Assembly: GCF_026262505.1 (NCBI RefSeq)
Contig: NC_067208.1
Coordinates: forward strand, 2,542,001-2,606,000
Direction of reading: 5' to 3'
Source: Trichomonas vaginalis G3
Lineage: Eukaryota > Parabasalia > Trichomonadida > Trichomonadidae
Length of the DNA: 64,000 bases
The notes below the pieces were generated by a model. The model was given only the letters and a program-made list of their open reading frames with translations. It ran no database searches and was not told the origin of the DNA. The translations under genes were made by a program, and so were the position numbers. Shown here one piece after another: positions 9,256 to 16,736 of the stretch. The first letter of the stretch is position 1. Each line of letters begins with the position of its first letter.

Positions 9256-9840
9256 ATGACCGAAGAAGTTGAAACGGTAGATTTGACACCACAAACAAAA
9301 AGTTCAGAACCATTGTCAAAACCTGTCAAAGAACTTACAGATGAAGAGAAAAATTCAATAATAGAAAGTGCCAGGTCTGGAAATACAAACCCTAACTACA
9401 AAGTCACTTTTCATAGAAATGGAACGGCTAGTATCTCAAAAAAGAAACAGACTCTCACAAATAAAATATTGAAGTCTGAAGGAGCTTTCGAGACAACAGA
9501 TGGAAAAGTTTACTTCACTGACCAACAGTTCATTATAGAACATCTCATTGACTTAGAGTCGAAATATTCTAAACTTTACAACAAACACAAAAAGTTGAAA
9601 GGAAAACAAAAACAAATGGCATATGATATTTATGAAGATGTTGACGACACAACTGTTCCTGCAGGTGAGGTAAAGTCAGAGGAACCGAAAAGTGACGAAA
9701 AACCGATAGAAGAAGAGAAACCAAAAACTGAAGATAAACCAAAACCAAAGTTTAGTTTGGAAACTAAACCAAGTCAACCTTCATTAGCTGGTATGGGTTG
9801 GCGTCAAAGACTTATGGCAGCAGGCGGTTATGTTAAGTAA
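9256..9840 (+). CDS. 194-residue acidic/basic Maverick protein, unknown function
   Basis: This open frame has a Thr/Glu-rich N terminus, a central Lys-rich helix (about 95-125) and a long Glu/Lys/Pro tail (EEPKSDEKPIEEEKPKTEDK) ending in a hydrophobic GGYVK-type C terminus. The leader ACTGAGATGAAATGACC contains the tiny upstream frame ATG-AAA-TGA overlapping the start. The E2 homologue is at 48134-48720. It marks the left edge of the block that differs between E1 and E2. The charged tail suggests DNA or scaffold binding, but no domain was recognised. Confidence 0.6.
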   Translation: MTEEVETVDLTPQTKSSEPLSKPVKELTDEEKNSIIESARSGNTNPNYKVTFHRNGTASISKKKQTLTNKILKSEGAFETTDGKVYFTDQQFIIEHLIDLESKYSKLYNKHKKLKGKQKQMAYDIYEDVDDTTVPAGEVKSEEPKSDEKPIEEEKPKTEDKPKPKFSLETKPSQPSLAGMGWRQRLMAAGGYVK

Positions 9841-9871
9841 AGAAAAAAACATTTTTTTATTTTTATTTGAA

Positions 9872-9990
9872 ATGTACGCTGAGTTTGTTGGAGAAGACCG
9901 TTGGGAAACTTGTTTGTTAGATGAGAAATATGAAATGGCATACCATTTTAAAACAATATATTTTTAAAAAAGTGACATTTTTTATTTTAT
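9872..9990 (+). pseudogene. Partial duplicate of the HNH gene
   Basis: About 65 bp match the 5' end of the HNH gene that follows, joined to about 30 bp matching that gene's 3' end and trailer. It is therefore a short internally shortened tandem copy lying directly upstream of the full gene. Confidence 0.7.
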
Positions 9991-9995
9991 TTGAA

Positions 9996-10580
9996 ATGTA
10001 CGCTGAGTTTGTTGGAGAAAACCGTTGGGAAACTTGTTTGTTAGATGAGAAATATGAAATTCACTGTTGTGAGTCATTTGAAGTCAGAAACAAAAAGACA
10101 AAAAGAGTTTTAAGCGAATGGGAGCGAAATAACGGATATGCTGTTATGAAGATGGGTGGAAAACACTATCTTAAACATGTTGTCATTGCAACTCATTTTA
10201 TACTGAATCCTAACAATTTACCTTTTGTAGACCATATAAACCATATAAGAAACGACAATAGACTTGAAAACTTACGTTGGGTCACTCGTTCTGAAAACAA
10301 TAAGAACAAAGGCAAATTTAGAGATATTGTATTCGAATTTGTCGACGAACTAGAAGATGAAACAATTGAAATTACAGACTATGGCAAGCATACGTTTGAG
10401 TTTTACTACTATAGCGAAGAACAAGACTCTTTCTACTTTTATACCGGCGTAAACTATAGGAAATTACAAGTATATTTTACTAAGGCGGGCTATGCTTATG
10501 TAAACACTAGAGATACAGATGGAAAAAACGTTCAAATACTTCTTAACAAATTCAAGAAGCTATATGGCATACCATTTTAA
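9996..10580 (+). CDS. HNH homing-type endonuclease with NUMOD4-like N terminus
   Basis: The start is taken at the ATG at 9996 (MYAEFVGENRW), because the same start is duplicated upstream at 9872. Residues about 10-45 (YEIHCCESFEVRNKKTKRVL) fit the NUMOD4 DNA-binding module. VDHINHIRNDNRLENLRW is the classic HNH nuclease motif, in which the His side chains bind the metal and activate water, followed by RSENNKNK. HNH/NUMOD4 proteins cut double-stranded DNA and often spread by homing. The C-terminal third, about 90 residues, is Tyr/Phe-rich and unassigned. A related gene is at 57411-58114 and a more distant one at 44922-45613. It lies in the block unique to E1. Confidence 0.82.
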   Translation: MYAEFVGENRWETCLLDEKYEIHCCESFEVRNKKTKRVLSEWERNNGYAVMKMGGKHYLKHVVIATHFILNPNNLPFVDHINHIRNDNRLENLRWVTRSENNKNKGKFRDIVFEFVDELEDETIEITDYGKHTFEFYYYSEEQDSFYFYTGVNYRKLQVYFTKAGYAYVNTRDTDGKNVQILLNKFKKLYGIPF

Positions 10581-10605
10581 AACAATATATTTTTACATAT
10601 ATTAA

Positions 10606-11466
10606 ATGCTTCAGGTTGAAAAACAAAGAACAAAAGTAGCAGATACAAAACCGTTAGACTATATCTTTACAAATGCTGGTAGGACTATTTCAGATGAAGA
10701 AATTTCATCCCGAATATACAGGTTTGACTATCCAATTCGTTGGCTTCAAAGTCCTTCAGATGCAAAGGCAATAGGATTTAGAAGAGTTTTGTTTTCAAAT
10801 AGAACTAACGCATTTATGTTCGTAGTATATTTTCATGGGCAGTATAAAGGTTCTGATGGTCTAATAGACAAATTTGACGAAATGAGAATCTTTACAGTTC
10901 GTTCAGACGAAAGTCTTGAGAAAACTCTAAATGACTTTCAAACTCAAATGAACAAATATTATTGGGAATTTCAAGAAAAATACGACTCTTTACTAAATGG
11001 AACATACTATCTGAAACTAGAATATGACAAGATGAACTCCACCGTTTCATTTCAAAAGATTGAAATTAACCCTCCAAGAGATACAGAGTTTTTATTTTGG
11101 GAAGTAGACAAACGTTCTTGGGCACAATTTCTTCGGTTACTAAACCAGAACGAACCATTACCACCAGATGGTCCATTTAAATTTATACTTCCACCAGCAG
11201 ATTTGACAGTTTATAGAAACGTGTTTGACCCTCAAAATGTTATGTGTCATGCAAGTTTCAGTTCAAGCAACAATAGTTTTCTATGTATTGGTAAGGACTT
11301 TTATGACTTTGCTTCTAAATTCTACGAACCACCTAGTAACAGTTTCTCTGACTTTCAAGTTTGGTTCACAACAAATGGTGTGCAACATATTATTCCATTG
11401 TACTATGACTTTTATCTCGAATTGTCTTTCATATATAACTACGGAAAAGTGCTGAAAAAGTATTGA
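10606..11466 (+). CDS. Conserved Maverick protein of the 282-residue family (paralogue)
   Basis: This is an open 286-residue frame. It shares the layout of the 52120-52968 protein: KPLDYIFTNAG near the N terminus, FDYPIRWL, AIGFRRV, and the C-terminal blocks FDPQNVMCHASFSSS, FYEPPSN, FSDFQVWFTT and ELSFIYNY. The paralogues are clearly diverged, so the duplication is older than the E1/E2 split. E1 thus holds two members. Retention of an open copy suggests the family matters. Function unknown; a structural virion role is only a guess. Confidence 0.65.
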   Translation: MLQVEKQRTKVADTKPLDYIFTNAGRTISDEEISSRIYRFDYPIRWLQSPSDAKAIGFRRVLFSNRTNAFMFVVYFHGQYKGSDGLIDKFDEMRIFTVRSDESLEKTLNDFQTQMNKYYWEFQEKYDSLLNGTYYLKLEYDKMNSTVSFQKIEINPPRDTEFLFWEVDKRSWAQFLRLLNQNEPLPPDGPFKFILPPADLTVYRNVFDPQNVMCHASFSSSNNSFLCIGKDFYDFASKFYEPPSNSFSDFQVWFTTNGVQHIIPLYYDFYLELSFIYNYGKVLKKY

Positions 11467-11487
11467 AAAATAATGTTTATGTTAGCA

Positions 11488-11501
11488 TGTTAGATCTAAC
11501 A
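11488..11501. promoter_or_regulatory. GATC-centred dyad, site 1
   Basis: TGTTAGATCTAACA is a perfect 14-bp palindrome. It lies 20 bp after the stop of the preceding gene and before the iteron array, with a further TTCTAAC half downstream. Confidence 0.7.
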
Positions 11502-11540
11502 CGTTTTCTAACATTTTTTCAAACATCGTAGAAAACTCAT

Positions 11541-11926
11541 GAAAACAATACTTGCACTGTTTCAGAACTAGTCTTGTACTTTTTCAGAACAATACTTGTA
11601 CTGTTTCAGAACAATACTTGTACTTTTTCAGAACAATACTTGTACTGTTTCAGAACAATACTTGTACTTTTTCAGAACAAGACTTGTACTTTTTCAGAAC
11701 AAATTTCCCGTAAAAGATCTCAATTTGTGAGAAAAATTTTCTGTTTCAGAACAATATTTGTACTGTTTCAGAACAATATTTGTACTGTTTCAGAACAATA
11801 CTTGTACTTTTTCAGAACAATACTTGTACTGTTTCAGAACAATATTTGTACTGTTTCAAGACAATATTTGTACTGTTTCAAGACAATATTTGTACTGTTT
11901 CAGAACAATACTTGTACTGCTTCAAG
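11541..11926. repeat. 22-bp iteron array (GTACT-TTTTCAGAACAATA type)
   Basis: About 16 copies of a 22-bp unit with two alternating forms, TTGTACTTTTTCAG and TTGTACTGTTTCAG, are each followed by AACAATA. A short interruption near 11700-11745 contains an AGATCT not embedded in a dyad. There are no spacers, so it is not CRISPR. The unit resembles the 22-bp repeat in E2 at 43392-43607. Confidence 0.85.
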
Positions 11927-11954
11927 TACCAACCACCCAAAACCTCTTGAATTT

Positions 11955-12034
11955 TCATGACTTCTTCGAAAATGTTTTGTCAAGACTTCTTCGTATATGC
12001 TTTGTCATGACTTCTTCGTAATGAGTGTAAAGGA
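11955..12034. repeat. 25-bp iterons, forward orientation
   Basis: Three units of the form TTTTGTCAWGACTTCTTCG, a short sample of the family that fills 58190-60507. They end in GAGTGTAAAGGACCC. Confidence 0.75.
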
Positions 12035-12058
12035 CCCAAAAATAATGTTTAGGTGAAG

Positions 12059-12074
12059 AGGTGAGATCTCACCT
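12059..12074. promoter_or_regulatory. GATC-centred dyad, site 2
   Basis: AGGTGAGATCTCACCT, flanked by GGTGAA on the left and TTCACC on the right, extends the dyad. It lies about 115 bp upstream of the KilA-N start. Confidence 0.8.
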
Positions 12075-12103
12075 GTTTTTTCACCTCTTTTTTCACCTCT
12101 TGA

Positions 12104-12187
12104 ATTTGTCATGAATTTCCTTAAGATAGAAAAAATAAAGTTAGTTTTATTTTTTTATTTTTTTTTATTTTGTATGTAAGAACATTA
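12104..12187 (+). promoter_or_regulatory. KilA-N-cluster promoter cassette 1
   Basis: CATGAATTTCCTTAAG, then ATAGAAAAAATAAAGTTAG, a T-rich run and TTTTGTATGTAAGAACA lie just before the ATG. The same block precedes each gene of the cluster. ATGTAA in the leader is a start-stop pair. Confidence 0.7.
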
Positions 12188-12850
12188 ATGTCAGTCGAAG
12201 CAAAAACGTTCACGAACAAATCTAATGGCGAAACATTCACAAAAGGCACTTATAACGGTATTGAAGTCTTACGTAGAGACAAGGATGGTTATATAAATGC
12301 AACAAATATGTGTCAGCAGTTTAGGAAAGACTTTAGAAAGTTGTTGGAAAATAAGTCCTGGGAAGAGTATTATAAGGCATTTTGTGAAGAATATAGCAAC
12401 CGCCGGAATTCAGACGGTTGCTTTTTATACAAAATTCATGCCGGAATTCCTGATGAAATCAAACAGGTTAGAGGAACGTATGTAGACCCAAGACTTATAA
12501 ACTATATAGCAATGTGGGCTTCTCCAAAATATTGCATAGCAGTTGGAAAAATTATGGACTCCATAGACAAGAAAGTTCATGAGAAGTTAGATGAAGAAGA
12601 ACTCGAAGATACAGTAGAGAATGCTAAACCTTTGTTCGAACAAGAAGTTGGAAAAATGTGCGGAAAACAATTAGAACATGAACGTGAGAAATGTTATGGT
12701 TATAGAGATTCTCCATACGAACTAGACCAATGGGAACAAGAAGATTTAAAGAGAGAATTTAGAGAATATGAACTCGCTAAGATAGCATTTGAAGCTGCAG
12801 AAAAGAAGTTAAAAGTTTGGGGTCGTTTTGTAAAAAAATATTGTGAGTAA
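12188..12850 (+). CDS. KilA-N domain DNA-binding protein
   Basis: The ATG at 12188 gives about 220 residues. Residues about 35-130 carry the KilA-N pattern: DGYINATNMC, later GTYVDPRLINYIAMWASP. The C-terminal third is Glu/Lys-rich and probably coiled coil. KilA-N proteins are DNA-binding regulators common in phages, large DNA viruses and Maverick-like elements. It is the first of four genes that share a promoter cassette and are bracketed by AGATCT dyads, so it is a candidate reader of those sites (inference). E3 retains only a trace of its 3' end near 60905-60925. Confidence 0.82.
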   Translation: MSVEAKTFTNKSNGETFTKGTYNGIEVLRRDKDGYINATNMCQQFRKDFRKLLENKSWEEYYKAFCEEYSNRRNSDGCFLYKIHAGIPDEIKQVRGTYVDPRLINYIAMWASPKYCIAVGKIMDSIDKKVHEKLDEEELEDTVENAKPLFEQEVGKMCGKQLEHEREKCYGYRDSPYELDQWEQEDLKREFREYELAKIAFEAAEKKLKVWGRFVKKYCE

Positions 12851-12900
12851 ATGAACCATTTATTTTTATTGAATTCAGTAAAAATAATGTTTAGGGTAGA

Positions 12901-12916
12901 AGGTTAGATCTAACCT
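12901..12916. promoter_or_regulatory. GATC-centred dyad, site 3
   Basis: AGGTTAGATCTAACCT has outer halves GGGTAGA on the left and TTCTACCC on the right. Relative to site 2, both inner and outer halves changed while staying complementary. Confidence 0.8.
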
Positions 12917-13028
12917 CTTTTCTACCCTCTTTTCTACCCTCTTGAATTTTCATGACTTCTTCGTAAATGTTTTGTCATGACTTCTTCGTAATGAGCGTAA
13001 AGGACCCAAAAATAATGTTTAGGTGAAG

Positions 13029-13044
13029 AGGTGAGATCTCACCT
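13029..13044. promoter_or_regulatory. GATC-centred dyad, site 4
   Basis: AGGTGAGATCTCACCT is followed by iterated TTTTCTCACCTC. It stands about 105 bp before the start of the next gene. Confidence 0.8.
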
Positions 13045-13071
13045 GTTTTCTCACCTCTTTTCTCACCTCTT

Positions 13072-13150
13072 GAATTTTCATGAATTTTCCCGAAATAAAA
13101 AAATAAAGTTAGTTTTATTTTTTTATTTTTTTTATTTTGTATGTAAAGAT
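13072..13150 (+). promoter_or_regulatory. KilA-N-cluster promoter cassette 2
   Basis: CATGAATTTTCCCG, AATAAAGTTAG, a T run and TTTTGTATGTAAAGAT come immediately before ATG 13151. It is the same layout as cassette 1. Confidence 0.65.
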
Positions 13151-14092
13151 ATGATTTCAACAATCGGCACAACAACAATTCAAACAACAACTTCACCAAA
13201 CTCTTTAGTTATGAATCCTACGTCAATGTTAGTAGAGATGAAAAGCTTCATTCCTTCTTCATATACTTTCGAAACAAAAATCCAGAAGATAAAGCAAGAA
13301 CTTTTAACAAGTAATTTAGACTGTAGTGCGAAAGATGAAACAAATGAACAGTATCTTTATGAAATGCAGGACATTATTGACCATTTACCCAAATTGCCTG
13401 AAATTCAGCAACAAAAACTCACTATTCCTGAATTCGATGAAATAGAAGTCAAAGCAACTGACTCAGTAGAAATAAAGAAGTTCATACGAAAGGTAAATTA
13501 TGAATTCCTTGGTTTTCATTGCAACCATAAGGTTATGGACAAAGATTGCGACATGTTATATAAGAACATCTCTGACATATATAAATCTGGGGAGTTTAAG
13601 ACCTACGACAACTTTGTTTCGTTAGTTGCTGAATGTGTATGGCAGATAAGAGATAAAGATAGAAGAGGTAAGGTATGGAATGAACAGATAAAACCAACTG
13701 CTTCAGATTTAAAGAAAACCATTGACGCCTTAGTTGTTCTAGCAGGTCAAATTTCAATGTATAACGCAAAAATGAACCCGCAATGTTCAAAATGTAAAGC
13801 AGCAATGAGGAAATATAACTACTCCGTCAAAGAGATAGAAAGAATGAGAAACGACTATGCAGACTTAAAGAAAGAAGCAGAAAAGCCAGCAGAAAATAAA
13901 ATGGACATGTTAGCATTTCTGAACAAAAACTATCCAACTGCTGACGATTTCCTATTATCTGACGTCAAGAAGAAGTATAAAGAAACTTTCGGCATAGTTA
14001 AAACATTCGATATCCTCAGCGAAGAAATAGAAGCTACAAAACTGTTTAGGATTTCAAATATACATCGTACAATTCATGTAAAACGGTTGTGA
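13151..14092 (+). CDS. KilA-N-cluster protein of 313 residues, unknown function
   Basis: I place the start at ATG 13151, just after the shared leader; the longer frame upstream runs through the dyad repeats and is not likely coding. The protein has a Thr-rich N terminus, a central region with Cys/His spacing (FHCNHKVMDKDC at about 125, CSKCKAAMRKYN at about 220) that could bind zinc, and a C-terminal coiled coil around RMRNDYADLKKEAEK. A decayed homologue occupies the same position in the E3 cluster (61197-62146). Neighbours are KilA-N genes, so a regulatory or DNA-binding role is plausible, but no domain was recognised. Confidence 0.6.
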   Translation: MISTIGTTTIQTTTSPNSLVMNPTSMLVEMKSFIPSSYTFETKIQKIKQELLTSNLDCSAKDETNEQYLYEMQDIIDHLPKLPEIQQQKLTIPEFDEIEVKATDSVEIKKFIRKVNYEFLGFHCNHKVMDKDCDMLYKNISDIYKSGEFKTYDNFVSLVAECVWQIRDKDRRGKVWNEQIKPTASDLKKTIDALVVLAGQISMYNAKMNPQCSKCKAAMRKYNYSVKEIERMRNDYADLKKEAEKPAENKMDMLAFLNKNYPTADDFLLSDVKKKYKETFGIVKTFDILSEEIEATKLFRISNIHRTIHVKRL

Positions 14093-14124
14093 AAAAAACA
14101 GGTGAGAAAACAGGTGAGAAAACG

Positions 14125-14138
14125 GGTGAGATCTCACC
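14125..14138. promoter_or_regulatory. GATC-centred dyad, site 5 (reversed context)
   Basis: GGTGAGATCTCACC is preceded by iterated CAGGTGAGAAAA and followed by TCTTCACCTAAA. Its flanks are the mirror image of sites 2 and 4. Confidence 0.8.
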
Positions 14139-14230
14139 TCTTCACCTAAACTTTATTTTTACTGAATTCCGTATGAAATTTCATGAATTTTGTGTGTTTT
14201 AGACCATGTGAGAAAACAGGTGAAAAAACG

Positions 14231-14244
14231 GGTGAGATCTCACC
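14231..14244. promoter_or_regulatory. GATC-centred dyad, site 6 (reversed context)
   Basis: GGTGAGATCTCACC lies in the same reversed flank as site 5, about 120 bp before the T5orf172 gene. Confidence 0.8.
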
Positions 14245-14283
14245 TCTTCACCTAAAATATATTTTTGCTGAAAAATGACCAAA

Positions 14284-14364
14284 TTTCATGAATTTCCTTA
14301 AGATAGAAAAAATAAAGTTAGTTTTTTATAAAATATTTTTTTTATTTTGTATGTAAGAACATAT
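14284..14364 (+). promoter_or_regulatory. KilA-N-cluster promoter cassette 3
   Basis: TTCATGAATTTCCTTAAG, AATAAAGTTAG, a T run and TTTTGTATGTAAGAACA lead to ATG 14365. Confidence 0.7.
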
Positions 14365-14976
14365 ATGACAAACATTGAGTTTGAAACAGTTAAAAAGATA
14401 GACAATGACACCAAAGTGGTTAGAATAGGTGATTTAAACGTAAGATACTCAAAGAAATACAACAAATATTCTTTGTCAGACATTTTATCTCCATCTGGAA
14501 AGAAAACAAAGGACTGGGTTAGAATTGCTTCTAGTCAGAAAATTTTGACAAGAAATCCTGAGCTTATGATATCGGTAAAATTCTATGGAACTGCAGCATA
14601 TCTTATAGACAAAAGTCTTATACCAATAGTTTTGTTATGGATTGACCCAGTTGTTGGATATAACTTCATAACATATGGTTCATTCGATACGGAACGTTGC
14701 AGTGAAGGCTTACTTTACATCGTTCAGAAACCGAAGGACTTCAATACAAAGAGATATAAGATAGGAAGAACATATAATATAACTCAAAGATATGACAGTA
14801 CAGTCAATAGAGTCAAGGTTGTGTTCGTTAACGATATGAGAGCTGCTGAAACAGAACTACTTGAAAAGTTTGAGAAAATGTATGGTGCTCCCATAAAAGG
14901 TAAAGAAACGTTTGAAGTAGATGAGATAGATAAAGCTATAAAATTATTTGACGAAGTTGCTGAAAAATACATGTAA
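14365..14976 (+). CDS. KilA-N-like protein with C-terminal T5orf172/GIY-YIG-type domain
   Basis: The start at ATG 14365 gives about 203 residues. The N-terminal part (KYSLSDIL, KDWVR, then LIPIVLLWIDP) has the spacing of a KilA-N or related viral DNA-binding domain. The C-terminal part, from about 115 (GLLYIVQKPKDF, YKIGRTYNITQRYDS, AETELLEKFEKMYGAP), fits T5orf172, a GIY-YIG-like module common in phage and large-virus genes. Fusions of KilA-N with T5orf172 are well known in such genomes. The E3 copy (62316-62928) is similar along its C-terminal 160 residues. Whether the domain still cuts DNA cannot be told from sequence. Confidence 0.75.
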   Translation: MTNIEFETVKKIDNDTKVVRIGDLNVRYSKKYNKYSLSDILSPSGKKTKDWVRIASSQKILTRNPELMISVKFYGTAAYLIDKSLIPIVLLWIDPVVGYNFITYGSFDTERCSEGLLYIVQKPKDFNTKRYKIGRTYNITQRYDSTVNRVKVVFVNDMRAAETELLEKFEKMYGAPIKGKETFEVDEIDKAIKLFDEVAEKYM

Positions 14977-15037
14977 AAATAACGTTTACCATGTAAAACG
15001 CTTGTGAGAAAACAGGTGAAAAAACAGGTTAGAAAAC

Positions 15038-15053
15038 AGGTTAGATCTAACCT
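15038..15053. promoter_or_regulatory. GATC-centred dyad, site 7 (reversed context)
   Basis: AGGTTAGATCTAACCT is preceded by ACAGGTTAGAAAAC and followed by TCTACCC. Confidence 0.8.
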
Positions 15054-15116
15054 TCTACCCTAAAATATATTTTTGCTGAATTCAGCACAAAAATCTGAGT
15101 AAAATGGCATAAGATT

Positions 15117-15335
15117 GCTTTCCTCGGAAAAACCGAGAGAAGAGATTCCGTACGAAAACAGTGAAATTTCTCTAGACCGACTTCCTTCGGTCTTGCATAA
15201 AACTCATGAAAATCGTGAAAAATTGCGACCCAGACTTTTTTCGGGGTCGCCAAAACTCTATGAAAACAGTGAAGAACAGCGAGTAGGTAAAAAACCCCAG
15301 TCGCCAAAACTCTATGAAAATCATGAATTTCCTTA
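15117..15335 (+). repeat. Hairpin units related to the inside of the KilA-N gene
   Basis: Consecutive short units each pair a different small hairpin with the same tail, AAAACTCTATGAAAA followed by GTGAA or a close variant. Hairpins seen are CTCGG/CCGAG (15123-15137), GACCGA/TCGGTC (15175-15192) and GCGACCC/GGGTCGC (15225-15250). The same units recur inside the following KilA-N gene and, in part, in the E3 copy, so this leader looks like a displaced piece of such a gene. Confidence 0.65.
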
Positions 15336-15399
15336 AGATAGAAAAAATAAAGTTAGTTTTATTTTTATTTATTTTTTTATTTTGTATGTAAAGACAGAT
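15318..15399 (+). promoter_or_regulatory. KilA-N-cluster promoter cassette 4
   Basis: ATCATGAATTTCCTTAAG, AATAAAGTTAG, a T run and TTTTGTATGTAAAGACA lead to ATG 15400. Confidence 0.7.
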
Positions 15400-16293
15400 A
15401 TGTCAACAACAGAGAACACAACAACTGCTATCGTTCATGAAGCTATAAATGAAGAATATGAGTACATACAGTTTAACAAACAACTCCGTCTCATTCGTTC
15501 GGTCAAAGACGATATGTACCAAATGCAAAGTATTTTGACAGCATGTTTTGCTCCAGATACTAAGAAACCACAAGACTGGTTTAGGAACCAAAGCACTATT
15601 GAACTATTAAATGAAGCTGAAAATTCGACTACGGATTTTCTCGTAGTCGCAAAAACTCGAGTAGGTAAAAAACCGCAGTCGCCAAAACTCTATGAAAACA
15701 GTGAAGAACAGCGAGTAAGTAAAAAACCCCAGTCGCCAAAACTCTATGAAAATCGTGAAAAATTGCCAAACGGTTTGAGAGGATATTATGTACATAGACT
15801 TCTTGTAAATGCTGTTGCAATGTGGGCTTCGCCTCGTTATGCTTGGTATATTTACAGACTTCTTGACGAAATTCATAGACAAGAACGTGAAGAGCTAGAG
15901 AACAAGCTTGAAGCAAAAGACAAAAGCATTCAGAAAAGAATACCACGTTCGGTACCAAAAGGAAAGGAAAAGAACTATAAGTATATGATTTATACTGAAG
16001 AGATGGAAAATGAAGAAGATAAAGATATGGTTATGTTGCATTTAGTCAGAAGAAACAACAAAAGCTTTTACGACCTTGCTAAGATTTACAAATCTGACAG
16101 AAATTGGTTCTATCGCGAAAACTTACCGATTTCAATGACCCCAAATGAAGATGTGAAACAAATAGTTCAAGATACTTTACCTCAAACACACTATGATATG
16201 AAAGGTTGTACAATACTTACATTCAAAGAAGATTTGCCATTGTTAAAGGAAAAAATAACAGAGTATTTTGACAACTTCAAACAAGTAGGGTAG
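15400..16293 (+). CDS. KilA-N domain protein with inserted YEN repeats
   Basis: The ATG at 15400 follows the shared leader, giving about 297 residues. The N-terminal half carries IVHEAINEEYEYIQF and a Trp-containing helix. After residue 75 an in-frame insertion of hairpin-coded repeats (RVGKKPQSPKLYENSEEQ and variants, about 45 residues) interrupts the domain. The KilA-N C-terminal signature then follows: GYYVHRLLVNAVAMWASPRYAW. A Glu/Arg-rich helix and an unassigned C-terminal 100 residues complete it. The frame stays open across the insertions, so they behave like tolerated linkers. A shortened homologue lies at 63020-63400. Confidence 0.75.
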   Translation: MSTTENTTTAIVHEAINEEYEYIQFNKQLRLIRSVKDDMYQMQSILTACFAPDTKKPQDWFRNQSTIELLNEAENSTTDFLVVAKTRVGKKPQSPKLYENSEEQRVSKKPQSPKLYENREKLPNGLRGYYVHRLLVNAVAMWASPRYAWYIYRLLDEIHRQEREELENKLEAKDKSIQKRIPRSVPKGKEKNYKYMIYTEEMENEEDKDMVMLHLVRRNNKSFYDLAKIYKSDRNWFYRENLPISMTPNEDVKQIVQDTLPQTHYDMKGCTILTFKEDLPLLKEKITEYFDNFKQVG

Positions 16294-16302
16294 ATGAACC
16301 AT

Positions 16303-16717
16303 TTATTTTTCAAGCTTGACTTCAGATGGCTCAGGTAGCTCAATTAGGTAAATTGCCTCGTCAAATCCTTCTGGCATTCCGAGTCCTTCCTTCCGACAGA
16401 AAAATATTTTCCCGACAACTGGAAAAGTTCTTCCTTCCAACAGGAAAAAATTTTCCATCCGACAAGAAAAAATTTTCCAGTTGTCCGTCCGTAAACCATT
16501 CAAATTTTCGAAAATTGAGAACTTTTTGGTCGAACTTCAGGAAAAGTTTTTCCTTCCAACAGAAAAAATTTTTCCTTCCGACAGGAAAAGTTTTTCCCGA
16601 CAACAGGAAAAGTTCTTCCTTCCGACAGGACACAAACGAATGTCTCACGTCCCTCTTCCTGAATGCCTTCCAAAGCCAGAAGAACCGACAGCCCCAGCAC
16701 CACAACAGACTTACTAA
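16303..16717. pseudogene. Stubs of two divergent Maverick genes around a repeat-rich promoter
   Basis: A minus-strand stub at 16312-16385 encodes DEAIYLIE, matching the start of the E2 protein at 43608. A plus-strand stub at about 16640-16717 reads like the start of the E2 protein at 43359 (PKPEEP). Between them are about ten copies of a 20-24 bp repeat built on TTCCGACAGGAAAAG. E2 has the same divergent pair with its own 22-bp repeats between, so E1 keeps only the edges of a block present in E2. Confidence 0.65.
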
Positions 16718-16736
16718 GACTAAACACTTAGATTTT

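Noticed and set aside
11574-12021. Open frames of 87-128 codons over the 22-bp iterons
   Set aside because: They exist only because the repeat has no stop in those frames; composition is repeated FRTILVLFQNN-like and nothing is conserved.
12171-12180. Intron 5' splice site (GTATGT) in the KilA-N leaders
   Set aside because: No ACTAACACACAG-type 3' site follows in any of these genes.
12170-12187. Seven-codon N-terminal extensions (MYVRT-type) on three KilA-N-cluster genes
   Set aside because: They need a TTG start; each true ATG follows a few codons later.
13031-13150. Upstream extension of the 313-residue gene
   Set aside because: The extension reads through the dyad repeats and the shared promoter cassette and has no ATG; the ATG at 13151 matches the leader layout of the sister genes.
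15115-15336. 73-codon frame in the leader of the repeat-bearing KilA-N gene
   Set aside because: It is made of the same hairpin units as the gene and ends in the promoter cassette; better read as displaced repeat material.
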